This document shows positions 1-6,946 of a DNA stretch of 7,049 nt, piece by piece. The stretch lies in the NCBI GenBank assembly GCA_004375725.1, contig SOKS01000093.1:1-7049 (forward strand), read 5' to 3'. Source of the stretch: Dehalococcoidia bacterium (GTDB lineage Bacteria > Chloroflexota > Dehalococcoidia > Dehalococcoidales > RBG-16-60-22). The notes beneath the pieces were generated by a model. It saw only the letters and a list, made by a program, of their open reading frames with translations, was not told the DNA's origin and searched no databases. Both the position numbers and the translations under genes were made by a program. How positions within the stretch are numbered: the stretch's first letter is position 1; every line of letters starts with the position of its first letter.

Positions 1-2490
1 GTCAAGGATGGCAAAATCATACGTATCCGCCCGATGCACTACGATTGGAAGTATGATCCCAAAGATATGAACCCCTGGAAGATGGAGTCGAGGGGCAAGA
101 TTTTTGAGCCCAGCATGAAAACCCTGCTGCCTCCATACTCGATTGCCTATAAGAACCGTGTCTATTCGCCGGCACGCATCCTACACCCTATGATGCGTGT
201 CGACTTCGATCCCAATGGCAACCGCAACCCGCAAAACCGCGGCATAAGCAAGTATAAGCGCATTTCCTGGGATCAGGCTCTTGACATCATTGCCAGCGAG
301 ATGAATCGCATCAAGAAGAAGTACGGGCCTACTGCACTTCTTTATGAGAGCGACCAGCACGGAGAGAACAAGGTTGTGCAGGCCTGCCATGGCGCCGGCC
401 GCAGGCTGCTCCGCCTGTGGGGTGGTTTCACACAACAGAACCGCCAGCCAGACAGCTGGGAAGGCTGGTGGTGGGGGAGTAAGCACTTCTGGGGCTGCGA
501 GCCGGTTGGCCAGGGAAAGCAAAGCAACCTGCTCTACGATATCTCCAAGAACGCTGAACTGCTCCTTTTCTGGGGCTGTGACCAGGAAACCACGCCTTGG
601 GGCTGGCAGGGCCAATTGCCGAGTCGATTGAGCTACTGGTGGACGGAACTCGGCATCAAGCAGATTTATGTATGCCCCGATCTTAATTATGCTGCCGCCG
701 TGCACGCCAACCGATGGATATCGATCCTGCCAAACACCGACGCGGCGATGTATCTGGCAATTACTTATCACTGGTTCAAGAACGGAACTTACGATAAAGA
801 GTATCTCAAAACTCACGCCGTTGGCGTCGAGAAGTACGAGGCCTATGTCATGGGCGAAGAAGACGGAGTGCCCAAAACGCCTGAGTGGGCGGCGCCCATC
901 ACCGGCGTGCCATCTCGCGTAATCAAGGCGCTGGCCGAGGAGTGGGCGAGTAAACGCACCACCGTGGTAATCGGCAATGGTGGCCCTGGCATTCGTGGTC
1001 CCTATGCTACGGAGGCAGCCCGCCTGCAGAATATTTGTCTGGCCATGCAGGGACTTGGCAGGCCGGGTGTTAACCAGTCCAAGATGATAGAGTGGGGACT
1101 TTTTGACAAGCCGGATCAGTACGCACAACCCAGGTCCCTACGTGTACCCAACCTGCGCAAGGCCTACAGGGGCGGCCATCCGGATGAGACCAATCACCCC
1201 TCGTTTATTCCGAAGACCTATATACCGAAGGCTATTCTCGAAGGTCAATGCGATTGGTATGGCTGCGAATCGGAGACAGCCCCCCGCGAAAACCAGTTCG
1301 TGCACTACAAGTACCCGGCGGACGGTTGCTCTAAGATCCACATGGTCTGGACCGACTCACCGTCGTGGATCACAAGCTGGAACTGCGGCAACGACTACAT
1401 CCGGGCCATGCGTCATCCCGATATCGAGTTCATGTTCGCCCAGCATATATGGCTGGAGAATGAGTGTTTGCTGGCCGATATCATCCTCCCGGTGAATACC
1501 AAGCTCGAAGAGGACGACATCGCCGTTGACATCTTCAGCGGGCAGTACAACCTGCTGTTTCCGGAACACAAGTGTATAGAGCCTCTCGGTGAGTCGTACA
1601 GTGACTACGAGATCGTATGTAAACTTGCTGAGCGCCTGGGGTTGTTGGAGGAGTACACCGAGGGCAAGTCTATCCCCGACTGGATCAAATACGGCTGGGA
1701 AATTTCCCGCTGTGCCGACCTCATTAGCTGGGAGGAGCTTAATGAGAAGGGATACTATGTAGTACCTACAGCCGATAATTGGGAGGATGTGCCCGCCGGC
1801 TTTTACGAATTCTATAAGGACCCGGAGAAACATCCGCTTTCGACACCGACCGGTAAGCTCGAATTCGAGGCTACCGGCCTTCTCAAGCACTTCCCTGACG
1901 ATCTGGAGCGGCCACCGGTGCCAAAGTGGATTGCAAAAGGCATTAGCCACGAGGAGACTATCGGCACCGAACGCTCCAAGAAGTACCCACTGCTTGTGTG
2001 CTCCAACCACCCGCGCTGGGGCGTGCACTCAGAACATACGGATATGATTTGGCTACGTGAAATTGAGACCTGCAAGGTAAAGGGTCCCGACGGCTACCAG
2101 TATCAGCCGGGCTGGCTGCACCCCTCGGAGGCAGAGAAGCGGGGCATTAAGAATGGGGACGTCATCTCAATCTACAACGACCGGGGGACGGTGTTGGCGG
2201 GTGCATATATCACCGAGCGCATCATACCTGGCGTGGTGTATATCGATCACGGTGCGAAGTGGGACCCGATTGCCCTTGGGGAGATCGATCGTGGTGGTGC
2301 CATCAACACTATCGTGCCCCGCAACACCACTTCGAAGAATGCAGTTGGCCATGCAGTCAGCGGCTTCCTGGCACAAGTCGAGAAAACCGACATGGAAGCA
2401 CTCAGGCGCAAGTATCCAGAAGCCTTTGAGCGTCCCTTTCACCCGCATGCGGGTCCCGGCTTAGAAGGCTGGATTGAAGGAGGCAAATAA
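1..2490 (+). CDS. Large molybdopterin subunit of an AthL/resorcinol-hydroxylase-like enzyme, set 1 (5' partial)
   Basis: Seen: the frame is open from base 1, so the start lies upstream. The first visible residues (VKDGKIIRI) match residues 25-32 of the second large subunit in this window, so only about 20-25 residues are missing. 829 residues are visible. Numbered from base 1, the Asp-Ser-Trp motif is D151-S152-W153 (PDSWEGW); Ser is the expected Mo ligand. The molybdopterin dinucleotide-binding C-terminal domain spans about 661-795. It is followed by a 34-residue tail absent from the paralogue. Known: this family is cytoplasmic, binds bis-MGD Mo, and hydroxylates or transhydroxylates phenols (pyrogallol, resorcinol). 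Inferred: the substrate differs from that of AthL, because aligned pocket positions differ (His120 kept; Ala128 and Cys129 where the paralogue has Tyr and Arg) and the PGYAEGG segment is missing. Arginine codons are about 36 CGN to 6 AGG, unlike its neighbours. It overlaps the small-subunit gene by one base (TAATG), so the two are one operon. A catechol-dehydroxylase-like role is an alternative. Confidence 0.88.
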   Translation, partial: VKDGKIIRIRPMHYDWKYDPKDMNPWKMESRGKIFEPSMKTLLPPYSIAYKNRVYSPARILHPMMRVDFDPNGNRNPQNRGISKYKRISWDQALDIIASEMNRIKKKYGPTALLYESDQHGENKVVQACHGAGRRLLRLWGGFTQQNRQPDSWEGWWWGSKHFWGCEPVGQGKQSNLLYDISKNAELLLFWGCDQETTPWGWQGQLPSRLSYWWTELGIKQIYVCPDLNYAAAVHANRWISILPNTDAAMYLAITYHWFKNGTYDKEYLKTHAVGVEKYEAYVMGEEDGVPKTPEWAAPITGVPSRVIKALAEEWASKRTTVVIGNGGPGIRGPYATEAARLQNICLAMQGLGRPGVNQSKMIEWGLFDKPDQYAQPRSLRVPNLRKAYRGGHPDETNHPSFIPKTYIPKAILEGQCDWYGCESETAPRENQFVHYKYPADGCSKIHMVWTDSPSWITSWNCGNDYIRAMRHPDIEFMFAQHIWLENECLLADIILPVNTKLEEDDIAVDIFSGQYNLLFPEHKCIEPLGESYSDYEIVCKLAERLGLLEEYTEGKSIPDWIKYGWEISRCADLISWEELNEKGYYVVPTADNWEDVPAGFYEFYKDPEKHPLSTPTGKLEFEATGLLKHFPDDLERPPVPKWIAKGISHEETIGTERSKKYPLLVCSNHPRWGVHSEHTDMIWLREIETCKVKGPDGYQYQPGWLHPSEAEKRGIKNGDVISIYNDRGTVLAGAYITERIIPGVVYIDHGAKWDPIALGEIDRGGAINTIVPRNTTSKNAVGHAVSGFLAQVEKTDMEALRRKYPEAFERPFHPHAGPGLEGWIEGGK

Positions 2491-3329
2491 TGGGTAAAGC
2501 CCTGATTATCAACTACGGCATTTGCAATGGTTGTTACAACTGCGTGATTGCCTGCAAGGACGAGCATGTCGGTAACGACTGGACTCCCTATGCCAAGCCT
2601 CAGCCCGCGACCGGGCACTTCTGGATGAAAATCACTGACATGGTCAGGGGGACTGTTCCCAAGGTCAGGGTCACATATCTTCATGACATATGTCAGCACT
2701 GTGATGAAGCGCCTTGCATCCCCGCCTGTACAGCACATGCGCTATACAAGAGAGACGATGGCATAGTTATCATCGACCCCGAAAAATGCAGCGGCCACAG
2801 GAATTGCATCGGTGCATGTCCCTATGGAGTAATTTATTTCAACTGGGATCTTAATATAGCTCAGAAATGCACCATGTGTGCTCACCTCCTGGATGAAGGA
2901 TGGAAAGAACCCAGATGTGTTGATGCATGTCCCACTGGAGCGCTCAAGTTCGGTGAGGAAAAGGATTTGCAGGACGAGATAAGCAAATCTGAGATATTAC
3001 ATCCCGAGTTCGGAATCAAGCCGCGGGTATATTACATAGGCTTGCCCAGGAGCTTCGTAGCTGGAGCCGTCTATTCCCCGGAAGAAGACAAATGTCTCCA
3101 GGACGCAACTGCCAGCCTCGTGGACTCCGACACTGGTGAGAAATTCACGGTCAAGACTGACAGCTACGGTGATTTCTGGTTTGAGAATATGAAGGTTGAC
3201 CATACTTATTCCCTGAGGATAGCGAAGGATGAATACTATCCCCAGGAGATACACGATATAAGTACAGCAAAGGACATCAACGTAGGGGACATAAAGCTTC
3301 ACAGAAAGGTCAAGGCCCGAAAATCTTGA
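2490..3329 (+). CDS. Iron-sulfur small subunit, set 1, with a fourth cluster site and C-terminal transthyretin-like domain
   Basis: Partner of the upstream large subunit; it carries electrons through iron-sulfur clusters in the cytoplasm. Seen: 279 residues with 15 cysteines in four groups: C12/15/18/22; C68/71/76/80; C100/C106/C110 with His103 in the slot of a missing cysteine; C127/130/143/147. The pattern gives three full [4Fe-4S] sites plus one site made of C80, C100, H103 and C106. In NarH the equivalent of His103 is Trp and the cluster is [3Fe-4S]. The linker HPEFGIKPRVYYIGL (171-185) is close to that of AthS. Residues about 189-273 form a beta-rich domain like the prealbumin-type C-terminal domain of AthS. 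The start is fixed by AAGGAGG at 2477-2483, six bases before the ATG. Arginine codons are 8 AGA/AGG to 2 CGN, the reverse of the large-subunit gene. Inferred: the extra cluster supplies an electron exit to an unidentified partner. Confidence 0.93.
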   Translation: MGKALIINYGICNGCYNCVIACKDEHVGNDWTPYAKPQPATGHFWMKITDMVRGTVPKVRVTYLHDICQHCDEAPCIPACTAHALYKRDDGIVIIDPEKCSGHRNCIGACPYGVIYFNWDLNIAQKCTMCAHLLDEGWKEPRCVDACPTGALKFGEEKDLQDEISKSEILHPEFGIKPRVYYIGLPRSFVAGAVYSPEEDKCLQDATASLVDSDTGEKFTVKTDSYGDFWFENMKVDHTYSLRIAKDEYYPQEIHDISTAKDINVGDIKLHRKVKARKS

Positions 3330-3362
3330 CCCGATGCGGTTTCTCTAAGTGAAGTTAAATAT

Positions 3363-3388
3363 AGGCTTCAGAGATCAGCCTCTGTTTA
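3363..3388. terminator. Possible weak bidirectional terminator between convergent operons
   Basis: The 45-base gap (3330-3374) between the two stop codons, plus the end of the minus-strand gene, holds two overlapping short stems. CAGAG (3369-3373) pairs with CTCTG (3380-3384) and is followed on the plus strand by TTTAAGTTT. AGGCT (3363-3367) pairs with AGCCT (3377-3381) and is followed on the minus strand by ATATTTAACTT. Both stems are only 5 bp and neither U-tract is strong, so this is a weak call. I see no better terminator at this convergent junction. Confidence 0.25.
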
Positions 3389-4217
3389 AGTTTACAGCTC
3401 CCAGGTAATTGTCAGCTTTCAGGTCAACATCCATCGTCTTTTCTGCATATCCCGCATACTCAAGCTTCAGCGAATACCTTCCGGCACTCAGGCCGGTGAA
3501 TTCAAAGACACCGTAGGCGTCGGTGAGTGCGGTTTTTTCTTCCCCTGACTGCTTGTTCACCAATGTTGCCTTAACCTTTTCGGCACACTCATCTACATCT
3601 CCGAATACCACACTGGCGGCTAAAAAGTTCTTAGTTACCCTTTCAAGACCTATATAGTACACTCTCGGTTTTGTATTATATTCCGGGTGGAAGACCTCAG
3701 CTTTGCCTGAACCTACCAGCTTAGATACCTCACTTTCCGGATCATCCAGATCGCTGAATATCATAGCTTTGCTGGGACATGCCTGCACACACCTGGGAAT
3801 TTTCCCGTCCTCGAGCCTCTGAACGCAGAAGTTACATTTCTGAGGCAGCTGTTTCTCCTCGTTCCAGAATATTGTGCCGTACGGACAAGCATCCACTATT
3901 TGTCGTTGGCCTACAGCTTTCTCGGGGTTTATTATCACTATTCCATCAGGTCTTTTATATACCGCACCGTTCTTGGCAGCTTTTATGCAAGGCGCAGCGT
4001 CACACTGCATGCAAGGTATAGGCATGTAAGACACTCTTATATGTGGATAGGTCCCGCCTTCCTTCTTCTCAATCCTGATCCAGAATTGTCCATGCCTGGG
4101 CTGGGCCGCGGAATAGGGAGGATAATCGTTATCCCAGTACTCATCTTTGCAGGCTATGAAACAGCTGTAGCAAGCGTTGCACTTTGTTATATCTATTACC
4201 ATACCCCATTTAGCCAT
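3375..4217 (-). CDS. athS: Pyrogallol transhydroxylase-type small subunit (three [4Fe-4S]), set 2
   Basis: Electron-transfer subunit of the set 2 transhydroxylase. Seen, numbered from the preferred start: 280 residues; cluster cysteines C13/16/19/23, C69/72/77, C111 and C128/131/143/147. That is exactly 12, for three [4Fe-4S] clusters as known for AthS of Pelobacter acidigallici. All four ligands of the remaining cluster are gone (A81, A101, Q104, I107). The linker HPEYNTKPRVYYIGL and a C-terminal transthyretin-like beta domain (about 195-278) follow, the same architecture as AthS. Start: an ATG at 4223 overlaps the upstream stop (ATGA) but lies only two bases from AGGAGG at 4226-4231. The ATG at 4217 has an eight-base spacer, and its product (MAKWGMVID) lines up with the AthS N-terminus as I remember it, so I chose 4217. 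It is translationally coupled to the large-subunit gene just upstream. No signal peptide, so cytoplasmic. Confidence 0.92.
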   Translation of the reverse strand: MAKWGMVIDITKCNACYSCFIACKDEYWDNDYPPYSAAQPRHGQFWIRIEKKEGGTYPHIRVSYMPIPCMQCDAAPCIKAAKNGAVYKRPDGIVIINPEKAVGQRQIVDACPYGTIFWNEEKQLPQKCNFCVQRLEDGKIPRCVQACPSKAMIFSDLDDPESEVSKLVGSGKAEVFHPEYNTKPRVYYIGLERVTKNFLAASVVFGDVDECAEKVKATLVNKQSGEEKTALTDAYGVFEFTGLSAGRYSLKLEYAGYAEKTMDVDLKADNYLGAVNLNRG

Positions 4218-4219
4218 AT

Positions 4220-6811
4220 TCATTCCCTCCTCTTTTCAATTTCAACCAGACAGGAATTCGGAGCCATACCGCAGGCGTTCTTAGATATAAAACGATGAGG
4301 TGTCAGCAGGTTGATACAACCACCTCTATCTGGCGATTCGCCAGGCTCTCCGATTGGGTCATAAACAGCGGAGGACTCATACGAATGGACCATGCCGTAT
4401 GGGACACGCTCTGTAACCTGCGCTGCACATATGACAACCGCTCTGTCGTTGTAGACGTTGACCAAATCACCATCTCTTACACCCCTTTTCTCGGCGTCTC
4501 TGGAGTTTATCCGAATCACCCAGTAATACCGTCCATCTTCCTTTTTAACCCTGTGTTCCGGTATTTCATTTATCCAGCTTTCCTTACCATCGTAATGGGT
4601 GTGAAAACTATACCTCGGGTGAGGAGTAATGAGCTGAAGGGGGTATTTGGAGTAGAGCTCTGTTGTGTGATGACCTTCCCAGGAAGGGATATACTTGGCT
4701 ACGGGTGGTCTTTCCCAGTCATCGGGGTCGAACCGTTTGAGGCTTTCTGCTTCAAACTCTATTTTACCCGTCTGGGTAGCCAGGTTACCTTCGGCATCTG
4801 GTATGCCTGCTACCCCTCCACCCACAGGTCCCCAGTCTGGTGTATCGTTCTTCCGTCCCTCGGCAAACCACCTCAAACTCGGTGTGGACTTATAAGGTTT
4901 TGGCAGTGGGACAACGAAGTAGCCTTTCTTCTCAAATTCTTCCCACGAAATGTACTTTGGCAGGTCAGTTAATTGGAACAGCTTTTTTACCCAGTCCAGC
5001 TCTGTTAAGCCTCCTTCGGTGAACTTCTCGTAGAAGCCAAGCCTCTCAGCCACCGCAGCGAATATGTCGTAATCTGCCTTAGATTCTCCCAGTGGTTCAA
5101 TACATTTCTTCTGTAGCACTATTGTCCTATGGTTGACTCCATAGTGGCTATGAGGAATGTAGCCCGAGCAGTTAGCCCACTCGCCGATGTCCCATCTCTC
5201 GAAGTTGGTGCAGGCTGGAAGTATCAAGTCAGCAAGTTGCGCTTCACCTTCCATCCAGATTGACTGGTTAACCACAAACTCAAGCTTGGGACTCCGGTAC
5301 ATCCTGACCCACCTGTTTGTGTTGTTCATGGTGCCAATATAGGCACCACCATACCGCCAGAACATCTTCACCTCAGAGTATCCATCTTCAGGATACTTGT
5401 ATTTCTTGAACTGAGTTTCAGGCGAAGCGCCACAAAAGCCCTTCCCTCGCCACTCCTGAGGCGGATTCAAAATGCATTCAGGAAGTAGAATCCTGGGTAT
5501 ATGCTGTCCCCCAGGATCATTCACTTCAGACCTTATCGGATGTTTTGTTATTCCTCGTGAGACCATTTGGAAGTGGGCAGCAGTGTTTAGCGGGTCGCCG
5601 GATATGCCGCCTTCAGCATATCCCGGGAAGAAGAAGTCAAAATTCTGGGGGGCACCGTAGTTTGTTGTCCATATGTTGCTCCCCGGCTTGCCCATCCCCT
5701 GCATGGCTGCCAGCATAACCATATACCTTGCCCATTCTGTCCCGTAGGCCGTCCTGCAGGCTCCTCCTCCAAGTGCGCTCCCAGCGGCCAGCATAGTCTT
5801 ACACCTGGCCCACTCTCTTGCCAGGGCCCTAATCTCTCGTGCTGGTACTCCTGTTTCTTTTTCAGCCCATTCAGTCGTCTTGGCAAGACCATCTTCTTCA
5901 CCAAGTATATAGCCTTTCCACTTTTCAAATCCGTGCGTATGTTCCTTAATATATTCCTTATCGTATGTGCCTTCCGTAAGCCAGACATAGGCGATAGCTG
6001 CTGCCATCGCTGTGTCAGTTCCCGGCCTGGGAGCAAACCATTTGTCAGCAAAATTCACAGCGGTGGAATTATAATGCTGGTCTACAACAACCATTTTCAC
6101 CCCCAGCTCCTTCAGCCAGGAACGCCACTGATTTGACTCCTGCCCTCCATAGATTCCGGAGGTGCTTTCAGGGTCAGAAGACCAGTAGATCACCATCTCG
6201 GCGTGTTTCAAGGCATCTTCCAGGAGATCGTATTGCGATGAAATGCCTAGTCTCCAGGCAAACCCCCAGGTATGCATTGCCCCCCAGTGCCAGCCCTCCC
6301 AGCTATCCGGATTGTGGTCGACGTAGGTAGCATTCAGGATTCCCATGAACCTTAAGAGGCTGCTGTGCCTGTAACCTACATTGCCCCAATTGTGATGTGA
6401 ATTAGGCGTGGTAAGAACTGCGCCAGGCCCATAAGTCTTGTGGACACGCTCTATTTCTTTGGCCAGAATATCTAAGGCTTCGTCCCAGCTGATTCGCTTA
6501 TAGCCTGACGTACCCCTGTTTTCAGCTTTTCTATCTCCTTGCGGATTGAAGTCAACTCTCTTGAGGGGATAAAGAAGCCTATCGGGGGAATATATCCTTG
6601 ACCTCTCAGCCAAGGCATATTGTGCAACGTTCGACATTCTCGTAGGGGAAAATTTCCTTCCCCGTGCTTCTATAACCCAGGATTCAGTATCATCAGGACT
6701 GAGCTCCAAGGGTTCAATGCGTGTTATTTTCCCGTCTTGCACGTACACAAAAAGTGGTCCACCGGTAGTACAATTTGTAAAAACCTGTTCGTCTTTCGTA
6801 GAACGCGCCAT
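4220..6811 (-). CDS. athL: Pyrogallol hydroxytransferase (transhydroxylase) large molybdopterin subunit, set 2
   Basis: Known reaction of the family: transfer of a hydroxyl from 1,2,3,5-tetrahydroxybenzene to pyrogallol, giving phloroglucinol, at a Mo-bis-MGD centre. Seen: 863 residues, against about 875 for AthL. Close correspondence with remembered AthL runs from the N-terminal TTGGPLFVYVQDGKI to the C-terminal SKNACGMA. The Mo-ligand motif is D169-S170-W171 (AthL D174-S175-W176). His139, Tyr147, Arg148 and Tyr398 match AthL pocket residues His144, Tyr152, Arg153 and Tyr404. The MGD-binding C-terminal domain is about 724-858. The N-terminus has a lone Cys14, so there is no FS0 cluster, and no twin-arginine signal, so the enzyme is cytoplasmic. 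The start is supported by AGGAGG at 6818-6823, six bases before the ATG. One residue is lost near 345-350 relative to AthL. First gene of an operon with the small subunit. Resorcinol hydroxylase is the main alternative; the exact substrate is not proven. Confidence 0.9.
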   Translation of the reverse strand: MARSTKDEQVFTNCTTGGPLFVYVQDGKITRIEPLELSPDDTESWVIEARGRKFSPTRMSNVAQYALAERSRIYSPDRLLYPLKRVDFNPQGDRKAENRGTSGYKRISWDEALDILAKEIERVHKTYGPGAVLTTPNSHHNWGNVGYRHSSLLRFMGILNATYVDHNPDSWEGWHWGAMHTWGFAWRLGISSQYDLLEDALKHAEMVIYWSSDPESTSGIYGGQESNQWRSWLKELGVKMVVVDQHYNSTAVNFADKWFAPRPGTDTAMAAAIAYVWLTEGTYDKEYIKEHTHGFEKWKGYILGEEDGLAKTTEWAEKETGVPAREIRALAREWARCKTMLAAGSALGGGACRTAYGTEWARYMVMLAAMQGMGKPGSNIWTTNYGAPQNFDFFFPGYAEGGISGDPLNTAAHFQMVSRGITKHPIRSEVNDPGGQHIPRILLPECILNPPQEWRGKGFCGASPETQFKKYKYPEDGYSEVKMFWRYGGAYIGTMNNTNRWVRMYRSPKLEFVVNQSIWMEGEAQLADLILPACTNFERWDIGEWANCSGYIPHSHYGVNHRTIVLQKKCIEPLGESKADYDIFAAVAERLGFYEKFTEGGLTELDWVKKLFQLTDLPKYISWEEFEKKGYFVVPLPKPYKSTPSLRWFAEGRKNDTPDWGPVGGGVAGIPDAEGNLATQTGKIEFEAESLKRFDPDDWERPPVAKYIPSWEGHHTTELYSKYPLQLITPHPRYSFHTHYDGKESWINEIPEHRVKKEDGRYYWVIRINSRDAEKRGVRDGDLVNVYNDRAVVICAAQVTERVPYGMVHSYESSAVYDPIGEPGESPDRGGCINLLTPHRFISKNACGMAPNSCLVEIEKRRE
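4226..4231 (-). promoter_or_regulatory. Shine-Dalgarno site deciding the start of the set 2 small subunit
   Basis: AGGAGG on the minus strand, inside the last codons of the large-subunit gene. It is two bases from the ATG at 4223 and eight bases from the ATG at 4217. The spacing favours the second ATG, as does alignment of the protein N-terminus with AthS. Confidence 0.75.
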
Positions 6812-6834
6812 ATTCTTCCTCCTCTTTTTTCGTC

Positions 6835-6845
6835 TGACTTAGTCA
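6835..6845. promoter_or_regulatory. Perfect 11-bp palindrome TGACTTAGTCA, candidate operator
   Basis: TGACT and AGTCA arms around a single T, 24-34 bases upstream of the large-subunit ATG on the minus strand. It would sit at or just after the transcription start predicted for that operon, a typical repressor position. The same half-site occurs twice more in this intergenic region. The regulator is not identifiable from the window. Confidence 0.4.
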
Positions 6846-6848
6846 ATT

Positions 6849-6878
6849 ATTTTAATATGATAGATTCAGAAGAGTCAA
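6849..6878 (-). promoter_or_regulatory. Candidate promoter of the set 2 athL-athS operon
   Basis: On the minus strand, TTGACT (6878-6873) is followed after 18 bases by TAAAAT (6854-6849). The hexamers match the sigma-70 consensus at 5 of 6 positions each. The predicted start near 6842 leaves a leader of about 31 bases with a strong Shine-Dalgarno. The AT-rich -10 region allows other registers, so the exact element is uncertain. Confidence 0.4.
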
Positions 6879-6891
6879 CACCATATTGACT
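6873..6891. repeat. Inverted repeat AGTCAA-N7-TTGACT between divergent promoters
   Basis: Arms at 6873-6878 and 6886-6891 are perfect inverse copies separated by seven bases (CACCATA). Each arm also reads as the -35 hexamer of one of the two divergent promoters. The repeat may be a shared operator, or simply two back-to-back -35 elements. A further AGTCAA lies 32 bases upstream at 6841-6846, about three helical turns away. Confidence 0.5.
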
Positions 6892-6913
6892 ATAAATCTC
6901 TCTTTGATATACT
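6886..6913 (+). promoter_or_regulatory. Sigma-70-type promoter with extended -10 for the downstream membrane-protein gene
   Basis: TTGACT at 6886-6891, a 16-base spacer, then TATACT at 6908-6913 preceded by TGA, giving an extended -10 (TGnTATACT). Transcription would start near 6920, leaving a leader of about 27 bases that contains AGGAGG at 6935-6940. Confidence 0.6.
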
Positions 6914-6946
6914 TAATGCACAAGCTTACGAATTAGGAGGCAGGAT

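Noticed and set aside
451..459. Assignment to acetylene hydratase, formate dehydrogenase or Nar-type nitrate reductase
   Set aside because: Both large subunits show the Asp-Ser-Trp motif with Ser as the likely metal ligand, not Cys, Sec or Asp. Overall motifs follow AthL, and no in-frame TGA suggests selenocysteine.
181..1128. Long antisense open frame (315 codons) opposite the L1 gene, and similar ones at 1357-2028 (-) and 4295-4972 (+)
   Set aside because: They lie wholly inside strongly conserved large-subunit genes on the other strand, have no Shine-Dalgarno or recognisable motif, and are expected by-products of the codon use there.
4218..4223. ATG at 4223 as the start of the set 2 small subunit
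   Set aside because: It lies two bases from the AGGAGG, too close for good initiation. The ATG at 4217 has proper spacing and gives an N-terminus that aligns with AthS. The alternative adds only two residues.
6740..6811. N-terminal FS0 iron-sulfur motif or twin-arginine signal in L2
   Set aside because: Only one cysteine (Cys14) is present in the N-terminal region, and there is no RR motif with a hydrophobic stretch. The protein should be cytoplasmic without FS0, as in AthL.
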